Notes: generated from the letters alone by a model not told the origin. 64,000 nt of DNA from Monilinia fructicola (GCA_008692225.1 VICG01000006.1:1927501-1991500), one strand, 5' to 3'; shown: positions 1 through 12,657, counted from the stretch's first letter. Program-made: numbers and translations.

Positions 1-1542
1 TGTCTCGTGAATATTCTCAAACAACCAAATTCCAATAATTGTTTATTGGATGAATTCCTTCAGTCAAAAGTTTGATTGTGGTTTAGGATTACCTCAAACT
101 TTCAAAAGTATTCCAGTTGCGTGCTTTCATTTCTATTTTCTACCAAAGTTGCTGTGTTGATTTCTTACGCTTCCCGACCATTCGAAAGTCTTGCTTCATT
201 CTCGGTCACTTTCATAAGCTTGCTTGACCGAGAACTATTCTCCATGTATTATGATTGTATGAACTGTCAATTTGTTCTCTTTTCCAATTATTACTTGATT
301 CTCTATCAAACTATTGAATTTCCTATCATCTTCCAAGGGTATTTGACCGTCCAAGATCATCTTGGTCATCTCCATGGTCTCTGGATGTGAAGAACTAATT
401 CTTGGCATATTCCTCTCCTTTTTTTCTTTCTTGTTTTTTGATTCTGATATTTGAATATCTGAGTATTTCTGGGACTTCCGGCGCATCATTTGTTTGATGT
501 CCATGATAATGGGCTAGAAATCTCTTTTTTCTTATGTTACAAGATGCTAGGGACAATCAAATGGCTCTTCAGACTTATCCTACCAAGGATTTTCTTTGCA
601 TGTTAACCGAGTTTTCGATAGGGTATAATTTCAAGATTATTTAAACCTTCAATCTAGGCTCATCGCTTTAGCTTATCTTAGCCCAATTCTTGAATTTCTC
701 ATGGTTCTAAGGAAGTTTGGATATCCCTTTTAACATATGTTTCTGGATATTCCTTAGTCATTTGACGTGGCTTCTGATGTTATACTGTTTCTGAAACAAT
801 CGAGAATTGTGCCTAGTATATCCTTCTTATACACTTTCCAATCACCTAAATTGGGTTTTGAGAGTTTTGAATTTCCTCGGACAATCGAATTTTTCTATCT
901 AGTTACTCGAACTGATTCGACACTCGAACATCTAAGTGTTCTCGAAACAATAAAAATTAGTATCTAGCGCTTTAGCCTAATACAAATCTCGCATCTACCA
1001 GATTTCTAAGAGATTAGATTATCACTTCTAATAGTTCACCTTTTTATCTTCCTTTCACCGTCTAATCGGTCTTTCGCTGTTACAGCCTATCATACTCTCA
1101 CTTGATGCACTTCTTTCATTTTATTTCATCATTTGTAGCTATTGGAACAATTCAATTCCTCATCTAATAGATCTCGTCCAATTTTCCTTGGAAATTTGGT
1201 GCGGCTTTGCATTGTTTTTCAGAGTTTCGGAGAACCAAACCTTCGTCTGATCTATATATCCGATTGCACTTTCAATTTTTTCAATCCTTCTTCACATTTT
1301 GAATAGATCATCTAGTCAACATGCCTAAAAGTATCTCTTTTTATTTAATATCTTTTGAACAGTCAGATGCTCTTTGCAGTATGCATATTAGTAGTACTTC
1401 CTATTATTGAACTCACTTACGAATAATCACAAGATATTAGATATCTATCTTAGATTATCTAGTCCTGTTTGACCTTCTAGCACCACTTTAGTTCCTCAAG
1501 TTTCGTCTAGAAATTCAAGCACAGCTTGCTAACATTTCTTAG
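1..1542. other. Gene-poor AT-rich stretch ending in an intron 3' end
   Basis: No recognisable protein is encoded here. The longest ATG-started frame is an 89-residue lysine-rich ORF on the minus strand (235-504) with no family I recognise. The right edge has a branch-point-like GCTAAC near 1528 followed by TTCTTAG ending at 1542, a normal fungal intron 3' end feeding the SNF2 exon at 1543. The exon that should come before it, carrying the DEAH box and the ATP-binding half, is not found in these 1.5 kb. The stretch may be a long or invaded intron, or foreign sequence joined to a truncated gene. Confidence 0.5.
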
Positions 1543-4474
1543 ATCAAGAACCACGCAAGCGAGGTTTCTAGGTCTTTGCAAGGCCTAAAAGCCGAGTACC
1601 GTCTAATTCTTAGCGGTACTCCCCTCCAAAATGACCTTGAAGAGCTCTGGGCTCTTTTTCATTTCCTATACCCAGAGGTGTTCGTGGAAAAGACGAGAGG
1701 TCTTTTTGCAAAAGGATTTAATCTCTCCAAAGGAGATTATATCAAGGATGTTCTTTATCGCTTCTCGTCACCTCCTCGAGCTAATCATGCTTAGACGAAC
1801 CAAAAACTCTCCTGGGGTTGACTTGGACCTACCTCCTATGGAGGAGGTTCTTTTATTCGTTCCCCTCAGTCCCCTTCAAAAGCTCTGGTATGAGCGATTG
1901 ATCAAGAAAACGGATACTGCGATTCTACATGAGCTCTTCGATACCAATAGCTCCCAGGAGCAATCTACCACGGCGAATCTTGCTCCAGAATCAACCTCTA
2001 CTGGTAATAGCAGCGTCAAGAAGCGTACTACTTGGCAAAGCTTGATGAATCTCGTTATCCAACTCCGGAAAGTCTGCAATCATCCATACCAGTTCGACGA
2101 TGCGGAGCCCGATCCATACTTTCCCGGTCAGCATTTAATTGAGGCTTCTGGGAAATTCATTGTTCTGGAGAAACTGGTTACCGAATTAGTCGTTGAGCAG
2201 AAGAAGAAGATCATCATCTTCTCTGGCTTTACAAAGATGCTGGATCTCGTCCAAGAGCTTTTAATCCTCAAAGGAGGAGATGGATCGAAATTCAACACAT
2301 GCCGCATCGATGGAAGTACCGGCCGAGCAAGACGAAACCTTGCAATCAGAATGTTTATGGACCTCACAAGCAACTACAACGTCTTTCTCATCTCTACCAG
2401 GGCTGGTGGCCTTGGGCTGAACCTTGCCGCAGCCTCTGAGATTCTTCTCCTCGACCAGGACTGGAATCCACAGGTTACAAAGCAAGCAATCGGTCGAGCT
2501 TACCGAATTGGTCTTCAAAAGCCTCTTACAGTATATCAATTTGTTGCTCAGGGTACAGTTGAGGAACAAATGATGCCAAGAATTTCTAAGAAGCTTTATC
2601 TGTCTGCTAAAGTTACAGAATCTATGGAAGATATATACACGCCGCCCACCGTCTCTAGCCAAGCTAAGGGGAAGGAGATTGCAAACGGTGACGATACTGA
2701 TATGCCTGAAATGAACACGGGACAGCTCATGGCTCTCATTCGCCGAGGAGCGTCAGCCATCTCTCGCCCGGAGATTGATATCAATAAGATGCTAGAGTGG
2801 GACTGGAAGACAACTATCGCCATGTGCAAGGATCAAGCCTCGGACAATCTTATCGCAAAGAATATCGCTGATGATTCCAATGTTGATGAAGAAGAAACTG
2901 AAAAGCAGTGGCTCGCAGAACGTGAGCGTGTTCAATCCAGATTATTCAATGGCGAAACTATCCAACACCATAGACCCAAATCCAGCGATACTTCAGAAGG
3001 CTTTGAACCATCAAGCAGCAAAGCTGATCGAAGAATTGGTAAAGAAAGAACTGTGATGATGGATGGATATATGGTTTCTAAGGATACCATCAATAATTCA
3101 CAATGGGAAGCTGTCAAGACATTTTCCTCCACCAATGCTACCCCCTCCGCCTCAAAACGCGAAAAGAAACCCGATATGAAATCACAAGCATATTGTCAAG
3201 TCTGCAAGGTCGATCACAAATCGCCACTCATATCGTGCAAATTCTGCCCAAGAGCATATCACAATGACTGCCTCACACCATGCTACCAAGAAAAGGTCAA
3301 GAAGCTCCAATTCGCGTGTCCGCAGCACATCTGTGTGGATTGTAAGCAAAAGGCCGGTGATGTTGGTGGAATGCTATATAAATGTAGATGGTGTTCAACG
3401 GCACAATGTGAGGATTGCATTGATTGGAAGGGCTTCAAGCCGCTTGGGGATTCCCTGACCGAGCTTGATCTTCTTGAGTTTCCCAAAACTTCTGGTGCTT
3501 TTTACATTCATTGCAAGGACTGTTCTGAGAAGTTGGATAATGATGGAGAGTTCAAGGATTTGTGCGAAGGTCTCAAGAAGCAGTGGGCCAAGGATTGGGA
3601 TACGTTGAATGCTACTAATGGAGCAATTAATGACAAGATTGGAGACTCTGGTAGTATTGATATGCCTATTGTTATCGATGATGATAGCGACGTGGGGGAT
3701 GTGGTAGAGGTTCCAGCTACAACAGTGATGAGGAAACAAGGTGTTGGTGCGACCAGTGGATTCGGAGGTCATCATAGGCATCCAGGAGCTCGAAGTAGCA
3801 CGTCAAATGTGCCAAGACAAGCTGGAAAATCTACCCGGGGCTCCCCATTCACTTTCTCTAAACGTCAGAAGGATTTTCACCACAGATCTTTCATGGATAA
3901 ATGGACGGAACCACCCACACCACACGGCGGCCTCGGTAATGCTTTCAATGTCCCACGACGAACTCAACAATCTACCGACAATATCCCGCTCGGTGGTGCG
4001 GTGATGAGAGCGGCAGGTACGGGAATGTGGATGGTTAATGGACAGTACGGATATGGCAACGGATATGGCAGGCACGATGGTCAAGCTACAAACGATCCAT
4101 ACTTCTTACCTCAATTCGGAAGTAACGTGGGAGCTCAAGACAACCTATTCAATGTCCCGAGAAATTCTACACAACTAAATCCACACTATGCATCACCACA
4201 CGGGGCTTACATGGGAGGTTATGACAGTATGTCGAATGTCCCAAGACTATTGGGACAATATGCACCACCACAACACTATGCACCGCCATCTGAAGTTAAC
4301 CCAGGAGATCGTGTTGGCATTTCCAATGTCCCAAGATTGTCCGGACAACCGAGACCTGACATTGCTCCCATGTTTGCGAAACCCGCCCGTCGAACTGTTA
4401 GTCAGCAAGCTGATCCTGGCCGCAAGAGATCTTTCATGGATAAATGGATGGAAGCACCATCGGGTAAAGATTGA
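1543..4474 (+). CDS. SNF2-family chromatin remodelling ATPase with PHD-like finger, 5'-truncated and frameshifted
   Basis: This is the C-terminal part of a SNF2 ATPase, which uses ATP to move or evict nucleosomes. The first exon reads into the motif III block LILSGTPLQNDLEELW. About 1754-1756 the frame moves by one: one extra T in a TTT run, since removal gives a continuous V-L-I-A-S-R. The long frame then gives motif IV (KIIIFSGFTKML), V (STRAGGLGLNL) and VI (QAIGRAYRIGL, where H-R-I-G-Q is usual). A Cys-rich PHD-like finger (CQVC, CKFC, HNDC, then CVDC, CRWC, CEDC) spans about 3198-3420. The last 220 residues are low complexity with five NVPR motifs and two RSFMDKW boxes. No HAND, SANT or SLIDE domain follows, so it is not a plain ISWI. 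The ATP-binding half is missing. Length 2932 nt is one base over a codon multiple. Either a fragment gene or a split locus. Confidence 0.8.
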
Positions 4475-5075
4475 GAATTTATGTATGATCATGGCTGTAT
4501 GGTGTAGGTGTAGTTTAGGAGAGAAATCACGATTAAAGGAGAGTGATCTCATTCTTTGCGCTTTGATTTAGTAGGACTCGGGATGGACTTTAAGCTTGTT
4601 GTAGTGCATTTTATCCTGTTGCGACATTGTGACTCGTTACGTGTGTATTGAATTCTGATATACTCCCACAAAAGATTGATATTATAGATTGATATTATAG
4701 ATAAACTGGCTCATTCTGCATGTCCGACTGATGTCTTCTTCTGGTCACAATTTTTGGTTCACCAGATTACTTTAGTGGCATCGAAACTGTGGCGAAGTCA
4801 TATTGTGGGTGGCTGAGCCTTGACCGTCGTCTCATTGCTGATCCATTTACTCCATATATCTTCTGCTAGAACTCTTCATGTCTAAAGACACCGAATCCGT
4901 TCATGCTTCCAGTATAGCCGGTAGATAAATAGATAGATGGCTCATCGAGAAGTCCAGCTCAAACTCAGCGAATCCGGGAAAATCCCGCATTCACATTTCA
5001 TTAAACGTGATCTTTCCCAGATTCTTCCAACTGGCAGTAGTAAGATTATATCTTTACGAGATACTCAACAGCATT
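4475..5075. other. Intergenic region
   Basis: This is the 3' flank of the SNF2 gene and presumptive promoter of the HET-AAA gene. It holds a small tandem copy of TTGATATTATAGA near 4676-4702. I see no ORF or RNA gene. Confidence 0.5.
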
Positions 5076-6735
5076 ATGATACTGCCACCTATTGAAAAAA
5101 GCATAAATACCACCCTGGGTAAAGCACAGGAACTACCCACTGATACTTCAGAGTCTTTCAAACACCTAACGCTTGACCTAAAGAAGACTCAAATACGACT
5201 CTTCCGATTACTGCCTGGGAAATCAGATCGATGTCTGAGAGGAACGATTGCAATCCATGACTTTGACAGTCATGGCTGTCCTGGATATAAGGCTCTATCT
5301 TATACATGGGGGCCTCCTCATCCGACCCGAGACATTGATATCGATGGAAAAATCTTCACAATTCGCGAAAACTTATGGCATTTCTTAAGCTCCATTCCCA
5401 ACAGTAAGATACCTTGGTACGATTCTTCAAAGGGATGGGAGTACGTCAAAGAGGGATGGCTATGGATCGATCAAATTTGCATTGACCAATCGGCGGTAGA
5501 AGAGAGAAATCACCAAGTCAATCTCATGGCCAAGATCTACACCAAGGCTTCCTCTGTGCTACTTTGGCTGGGACCTGAAGCTGATGGTAGTAACCAGGCG
5601 ATTGAGGCTATAAAAACGGGATCGGATTCAATTATTCAATGCGAAAAGCAGGTGAAGAGTCTTTTTCAACGAGACTACTGGTCTCGGCTGTGGATTCTAC
5701 AAGAAATACTGATAGGAAAGAATATCTTGGTCCTATGTGGCAACAAATCAATATCCTGGCGGGGATTGGTGACTCTCTTTCTTCCGCCAAGGTATGAAAA
5801 TGGTGATAGACCCTGGAAACCACCTGTAAGCATCGACAGTTTAGCATTATCTCTCATATTGGAAAAAACATCCCCCAGCAATGGGGATCAGAGACTGAGT
5901 TATATGTTGGATACATTTGCGGGACTACAATGTGAGGATAGTCGCGACAAGGTGTATGGTTTACTTAGCTTAGTTCGAAGTTCAGGAACGATACCTGTGG
6001 ACTATTCTAAATCTCCAAAAGTTGTTCTCTTTACTGCTATTGAGGCGATAATTGAGGATGAAAGTTTCATGGAGATGGAGAGTCATTGCAATATCGGTAT
6101 GCGCTTACGAGATAGAATGATGTTGGAGGATATCAATGATCAAGCAATTCGCAATTTTGTCGAAAAGAAGGTCAACATAATTAGAGGTGACACTGACGGA
6201 GCGGTGGACCACCAGGGCGACAATATCAAGAAAGAAAATATAACTGGAGGTAATACCGATGGCGCGGTGGAAAGCAATCTCAAGATAGACCCTGAAAAGG
6301 CAGCTGCCAAGTTCAATCTTGCGGAACAATGGGTAAATCTTCGTTCTCATGATATTACAGGTCAATACTACTTCTTAGATTCCCGAATAACTCAGATGAT
6401 ATGGAAAAGTTATCTCGCAAACATCAAGAGCCGCTTTGAGCAAGGAGGTAAAGGGCTTCATCATCGAGGAACAAGAGATTCTTGAATTTTCCGAAGCGCA
6501 CCATGGAGAGATGAGAAAAATGAATACAGTTTGGAATGGACTCATCATACGCGATGTTATCCAGACTGCTCTTGCATTAGCTGAGTACAAAGCCATTCTA
6601 CAACGGCTGACAACACCCATACTCAGGCGGGATCACTTTGAGCAGGTTACCAAATTGTTAGGAGATAAGCGCAGCTTTGTACCAGAAGAGGATGATGAGA
6701 TTGAATGGGATCGTTTGGATGAGGATTTACTCTGA
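5076..6735 (+). CDS. HET-domain protein fused to an AAA-ATPase lid, single-base frameshift
   Basis: HET proteins trigger cell death when unlike fungal individuals fuse. The start is taken at ATG 5076, because the upstream open frame begins without an ATG. HET block 1 (YKALSYTWGPP), block 2 (LWIDQICIDQ) and block 3 (MAKIYTKASSVLLWLG) lie at about residues 70-170, followed by the downstream RDKVYGLLSLV...VDYS motif. A linker with two TDGAV repeats follows. From about 6355 the protein changes character: LDSRITQMIWKSYLANIK, then EEQEILEF and VWNGLIIRDVIQTALALAEY. This matches the C-terminal lid of fungal DUF7025-AAA ATPases (usual form WNGRQIRNAFQTA), without any Walker A or B. One extra G in the GGG run at 6453-6455 shifts the frame; removing it joins the two frames into about 552 residues. 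No intron is needed. HET call is secure; the fusion is my inference from motif match. Confidence 0.8.
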
Positions 6736-9700
6736 GCTGGGAGTTTCAGCACCAAGGTTGAATACATAGCCGTCGTAAAGCTTTGATCAACTCCTCCAGA
6801 GCTTTTGAAGGAGTGGTCTTGTTCTACCATAATGGCTATCAGGGCGTGTAGAGAATTGAGATCGCAACAGAAGGGGGACGATACTTTGAGTATATAGTCA
6901 AAGACAGAAATCTTTTAGCTCTTTGAATTCTCAGCTCATCTTCAATACGGCATGGTAGCTGTCAAATATCAGTATTGGTTTCATTCCATTGAATTTCTCC
7001 CAAGGTGACAACCTAACTTTTACTGTATTGATTGTTGTTCCCATGCCGACATCAACAGGTCTCATATCTGTCTCTATGCTTTGTTAGATTAGTAGTAAGG
7101 CTATTATAAAATCACCATACACTTGATACTTATTGACTTTATGTCTCATTGCGGGAACAATTCACCAGCACTACAGGTTATATAAAGGCGGTGAAATTTG
7201 AGGCTATTTTCTGCCAAAATCTTAGCTAATTATGTAAGCAACCAAGCATGTTTCACTCCAGCACATCAGTGCAACCTTTCATTTTCGCACACCACCTTAC
7301 GGTTTACCAGATATTTCTATCTATCCACTTTCGAGAATAGATGCTTCGTACAGTCTTGGGAGCTTCAAAGTTTAATGTCTAGGACCGCTTTGTGTCATTG
7401 AATACGCCCCGCTCCAGTGGCCACTCAAACTTGGACACTACCAGAGCCTCATAGCTTCTCCGGTGGCCACCTTTCCCTATAGTTCTATCCATATTGATCC
7501 TATAAAAGGACACAGAGATATCTTTGAGATTGTGGTCTTCTAAACAGAATCTGCCATACAAGTGTGAACATAGCCACGAGTGTCACACTTGAGACGAACA
7601 TATTCGATCGTTCGAATCTCTGTGCATTCCAGAGCTTGGATCATTGGTTAGATGAGAAGCCCGTAAGTGCGGTATACCAGGCTTGATTTTTTTAGAAAAT
7701 TCTTGACTTGCGACTAGAATGTGCATACCCACAGGCATATAGTTGACAAACATGCGAGAACGGCCTCTTAATAGCAAGATACATAATGTTTTCTGCTTGC
7801 TGTCTATCATTTTTGTCCTCAATGCACATTGCCGCGTACGTAAGAACCCAATTCTTTGCATCATAGTCTATTTGAAACCCATTCGAATTTGCTCGGAAAA
7901 GTTTCTGGTTAAACGAGAAATTTGTGCAGCTGAACCTGTACGGGGGCCGTTTCGGTGAGTTTTTTTGAGGCGACATAGCTGAACACTGCATATTACGAGG
8001 TGCATGCTACACATCGTGTCACAAAATTCTTTTCTAAAACTTACCTGTTGTAAGTTTTGAATCAATCGTGATTTGTGGCATCCGCTAAATATCTGTTTAT
8101 TCGTAGGTTCTAACTTGTTGTGGCTCCAACCAAAGTAGAAATGCGAGCAGTAACGATATAGGCGGTATCGCGGGGATCCTCGAAAACTCAAGTAACACTT
8201 CTACTCTCATCTACGTGTATGTTGAGCGGTTTGCCGCATTGTGCATACGTCAATGGTCTATTTGGTGGTCAAAATTCGTCTTGGGCCTGAAAGCCTTGTC
8301 AGATATTCAGGATGATTCTGCTATACTTCTCCAGCTATTATCTGTATGCGACCCTATCTATTAACACTATTCTTTGATTTTGCCCATCAATATGCCCATC
8401 AACGCGGCATCTTGAAGAACTGCTCTACGCCGCAAACACACCCAGGATCTGTTACCGTGAATGACGTAACATATCATAAACCACAGAAACCCAGTCACCG
8501 CGTAATAAAAGCTCTAATTACTGTGAGAATACTTCATCATTGCTACTGGACTGTTCAAAGGAGCTGATAATCCTATCTACCTCCTCCGTTCACCTCTGGT
8601 CCCTGTATCATTCAGAAATCTTGTTAAACCCCTCCATCACTTGCTCCTAAGTGCATTTCTGAGCATTCATTTATGTTATTTAAGCATCTCTCTTGGCCAG
8701 CTTGTCATGGAAATTTGTGATTCCTGTCCAAAGATTCCTTTTATAATTGGCACTGTCAGATCATAAATTGACACTGAAATACTCTCATCAGTCAATAGAA
8801 TATTGTAAAAGTGTTACTGTATGCTGCTTACATTTTACTCTATTCTTCTGCAAGAACTGTCCAAAGCACATAGTAATCCATTCCCTTAGCATAAAGGTCG
8901 CGTCTGGTAGCAGACTTGTAGTCTCCATGAACTCTATTGCTGCATTGCCTGGAAGGCGAGGCATCACACGAAGCTGGTTGTTCGTAACTGAAGATTTAGA
9001 TACCAGACAAGAGATATCAAGATGAGCTCTTTCGAAAGTTTCGGGTCATTTGAAGTGACAGTAATGGTAGTTTTTTGGCGATTCCATGTTCAAATGTTGA
9101 AACCATCAATGGTCAAGATTTTTGTGATTTTGCATCTTCCTGCGCTGAGACAAATCTCTCAGTGTCGATTTGGCAGATTGATTTACCCACAAAAAGCCCA
9201 AGAAGATATCAGCTGTTGCAATAAGGCTTACAAGTCTATCGTAACCTCGCATATATGACTGCATATAATATAATGCACATGAGAACAAGGCAGACATCAG
9301 TAGATTACTGTGTTTCGATTTGTTCCATTGTTGAGTTTACATTGAATACTTACACCATTGACTCAGCCTCCATTGGAATACACTCGCGCGGCCAGATATC
9401 CTTGCTCTACTATTTTACTGTGTAACGGAATTGTCGACACGGCATCGGAAATTCGCACGATAATTCAGATCGGCTTCATTCAGATTCTCGCATTAGAGGA
9501 TAAGAGCATAAACTACACTGCATGTATGAATGCGCCACGTTTGGGGCGTTCTCCAGCCTGAACCATGCGGGGATTTCAAGATCTCTGTATATGCGTAGAT
9601 ACCTTGTGGTTGAATCTGAATCTAGTTAAGTTGAAGAAGTTGAGTGTTGTTAGGAGCTCATGTCATTTATCCAGATGGTCTAGGGTTTTAAGTAGAGACA

Positions 9701-10029
9701 ATCAAGTCCTATCTGAAAACCTTTAACCACCCGCAAAACCTCCAACACAATTTGGAGCTTTCGGTGGGAAGATATATACTACTTGGCAGATAGACGATAC
9801 CACCTTCGGATTCTACAGCTTTAATTTGCTGATTCTAGAATCTAGAATATGTCCTTGCTTACGAGCTTAGCCGCCACCCTTTCTTTGATCGTTCCAAGTA
9901 TTGTCAAGTCTCAACAAGCTATTACTTCTGGAGTCTAGATACTGGCATAGTTATGAGAGATGAGTCACCTTCCGCAACTTGGACACTCAAATACCCACTG
10001 CGAGGCAACAGAAAGCTATAATATCAAAT
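6736..10029. other. 3.3 kb stretch without a supportable gene
   Basis: Only short frames are present. On the minus strand between about 7379 and 8191 several adjacent short frames have a coding look (for example a run containing EYVRLKCDTRGYVHTC continuing in a shifted frame as YGRFCLEDHN), which could be the wreck of a small Cys-containing protein, but I cannot assign a family. A minus frame at 9106-9297 is similar in quality. The rest is AT-rich and anonymous. Confidence 0.35.
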
Positions 10030-12657
10030 ATGCCAAAGCAATCATCTTCTCCTACCCAGAAGGATAAAATGCAAAAATCTGCCGCTCATGTTGGTGGCGA
10101 ACTCATTGAAGATGAAAGCGTTGATTCGGACCTAGAAGATGAAATGGAGATGGAAACCCGAAACACTATATTGTCCACATCAAAAGCCCCACCGTTCTGG
10201 GAGGAGCGCATGCCAAAAGCTGATGATGCATCAATCTATTTTTTACGTTCAATTGATTGAAAATTGAGTCAAGGAGCTTGAGAAAGCGCTACTAGGAATA
10301 CAGATACGAACTTCTATGATCAAAGAGTCTGCAATTCCAAAGATTAAGACAAGACTTGATCATGAAGTAACCACTATTAACTTGAAGCGGGTTCGAAAAA
10401 CAACGATTTCTTCGGTGAATTAATCAGGCCTGGTCTCATGGCGATAGTCTAGATTGCATAGCAAGTACCTAGTGTGCTAGAGATTTTGATTGAAGAACCG
10501 AGGATAAATCGGCGGCACTGGCTTTTGGGTTACAACAAAAAACCTCAAAAACCCCGAGCGTAAACTAATCTTCGCCCCTTTTACAGAGGTCAAACAATAA
10601 ATTATCAACAAACTTCACAACAACTTTGCAATTGCAAATTATGTCTCATATTCTATTCAACATCCTTCTTGAGATCGATCCAACCATTCTTTCTTATAGA
10701 AAACGTCACGCCAAGGCCGCAATTGCCATTCTTCATTCTTTGAAATTGTTGAATGTCAATAAGAGGGCTTTGAAAGATTCTTTAGACAAGTTGGAAGACG
10801 CACAAAGAACTGGAAACTTTTCCGATGAGCAGTGTTGATCCAAGGAAATGAAGACCGCAACAAACTAGATGAAGAGTCCTTAAGAAAAGTTTCATTTCTT
10901 GACCTCTGGCATCTATTTGAGCATGGCCAAGAATTGCTTACGCCGTCTTTCCGTTGTACGTAGAATCCATTTCGTGGTGTAATAAAGCTAAAAACTAAAA
11001 TTTCAGGTAACGTGTATCAAAACTCCCAGGTGGAAGGCAAGCACTGTGTAAAGGTAACTCTACTACTAGCCAAAAGCACAGCCTTCAGATGGCTATTTTT
11101 TCTTATGTTACTACTTGGATTTTGACGGGATTAGGTATGGCCCAAGGAAAGAACCTTTATTATTACAAAGTGAGAGGGTGACAAGGAGATCAATATGCTT
11201 CCATGCTTCCCTCTGGCGCATGAAGGATCAGTTAAGGTCAATTCCGTTCGCGGAAACCTGAGGCAACGCGGAGTCGCGTTTGGAGTAATTTTGAAGCCAG
11301 AAAATTATACTTATAGGCACTTGAGATATACTGGGTGGACAGTTGATCCACCCCCTGAACAGATATGTTGTGTTCACATCTAAGATTAATCACTGTGACC
11401 CGACAATCCCATCAACTACGATGTCCTCTTTCTACCAGACCTTTCATATCCGATCAGCGCTAATCATGCTAAAATCTTCAAGGTCGATCCCGATGTCTGG
11501 TGTGAATTCCAGGGCATACTTAATGAACATTAATAAGAACTGGCGGCTCGTTCTAGGATCTATACATCACTTACCTAAAATTTGGATAAGTATCATTGTA
11601 CATCAAAGATTTCGGAATTTGTCGACGTCCAGAATGTTATGAGAATGATTGGATTCATCGAGACTTCGTGGTTGATCAAGCATTCTATGATGCTTTCAAG
11701 CTTGATTCCAAGGGTTCTTATTCCAACAGACCAAATCAGGCATCTTGAAAGGGATGAACTCACCCTTTTACCGTATCGCGCATACAGATTTATTACCTGA
11801 AACCGGAAATGGGAAGCCTTTTCAAGAGCTAACTTGAAAGAGATGAGCTACGGTGATGGTTGGCCCTTGCCCTCGACTACCCTCTTTTGAAATTGAGAAA
11901 AAAAAATTTATCTAGAAAACCCATTTCATTAATCTCAAGCAGCATTTCAAGAAAGACGGCAAGAAGATCACTATTGCAAAGGCGCAGATACGCGAGTTGT
12001 CTCGAAAGCATTTCAAAAAAAGAAAAGAAAGAAAAAAAGAATGCTATTTGGAATGGATGTTGAATACGCAATTCATCTCACACAACCATAGCGCTAGCTG
12101 AATACAAAGCTATGTAACAAAACGTGACACCGCCCATTTTGAAACGAGCTCATTTTAAGAAGTAGCTAGACTGGGAATAGAGTTTGATGCATCCCTGGCT
12201 GCTATCCAGACGGGAATTGAAGCTGATGTTGCACATAAAGATGGATGGAAAGTAGTCGACGCATCTCCGAATATCTGGCAACTGGGAATTTCGGGTCCGG
12301 AAAGAGAGACTCATTTGGTAAGATCTTACGTCTCAAGATCAACCTGGAGATTTTCAGAAGAAACAGAAGGAGAGAAAAGTCATTGAAAGCTACTCAGATG
12401 AGGAAGATGACGAGAACGTTGAGAATGGTCACGGTGATGATAATGAGAGTCGGCGGAATTCAGATGCGGTATAGAAGCAAATCAGGTGACGGAAGCGAGC
12501 TAGAACTACACAGCAGTTTAGCGCTCCAAGGTTCGAAAGCCTCCTATGAATCTCCCATCCAAATCAAGATAGCGGCGTCGAAAATTTCTGCTTTTCAAAC
12601 GGGCAGTCGTAGGATACAATTTGCAAAGCTCGTTCACCGTATCCAAGTCTGGAAATA
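10030..12657 (+). pseudogene. Decayed DUF7025-type AAA+ ATPase lacking its catalytic core
   Basis: Pieces of one protein lie in order with stops, shifts and indels between them. An acidic N-terminus starts at ATG 10030 (ELIEDESVDSDLEDEMEMET). A helical segment around 10270-10430 includes IPKIKTRLDHEV. FLDLWHLFEHGQELLTPS is at 10895-10955, ended by a plausible intron 10956-11006. NLYYYKV follows at about 11150, then the DUF7025 heart at 11195-11383 (GNLRQRGVAF, YTYRHLRYTGWTVDPPPEQ). ELTLLPYRAYRFIT-stop-NRKWEAFS at 11757-11850 is the block that normally sits just before the AAA module. Then comes the C-terminal lid: IWNG at 12046-12057, with in-frame stops at 12061 and 12115, then IALAEYKAM, TPPILKRAHF and a decayed acidic tail. 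The roughly 250-residue Walker A/B region that should lie between 11.89 and 11.93 kb is absent. Not functional as it stands. Family assignment is from motif memory. Confidence 0.72.
10641..10838 (+). other. Small ATG-started ORF inside the AAA pseudogene
   Basis: A 65-residue frame begins MSHILFNILLEIDP and ends in TGA. It follows an A/C-rich leader of the type seen before fungal start codons. It may be a decayed internal segment of the ATPase, since the next in-phase text (IQGNEDRNKLDEESLRKVSF) leads straight into the DUF7025 motif, or a chance ORF. I recognise no domain. Confidence 0.3.

Noticed and set aside
5007..5075. Upstream extension of the HET ORF
   Set aside because: It begins with GTG, which is not a fungal start codon, and the added residues are unlike HET proteins; ATG 5076 is preferred.
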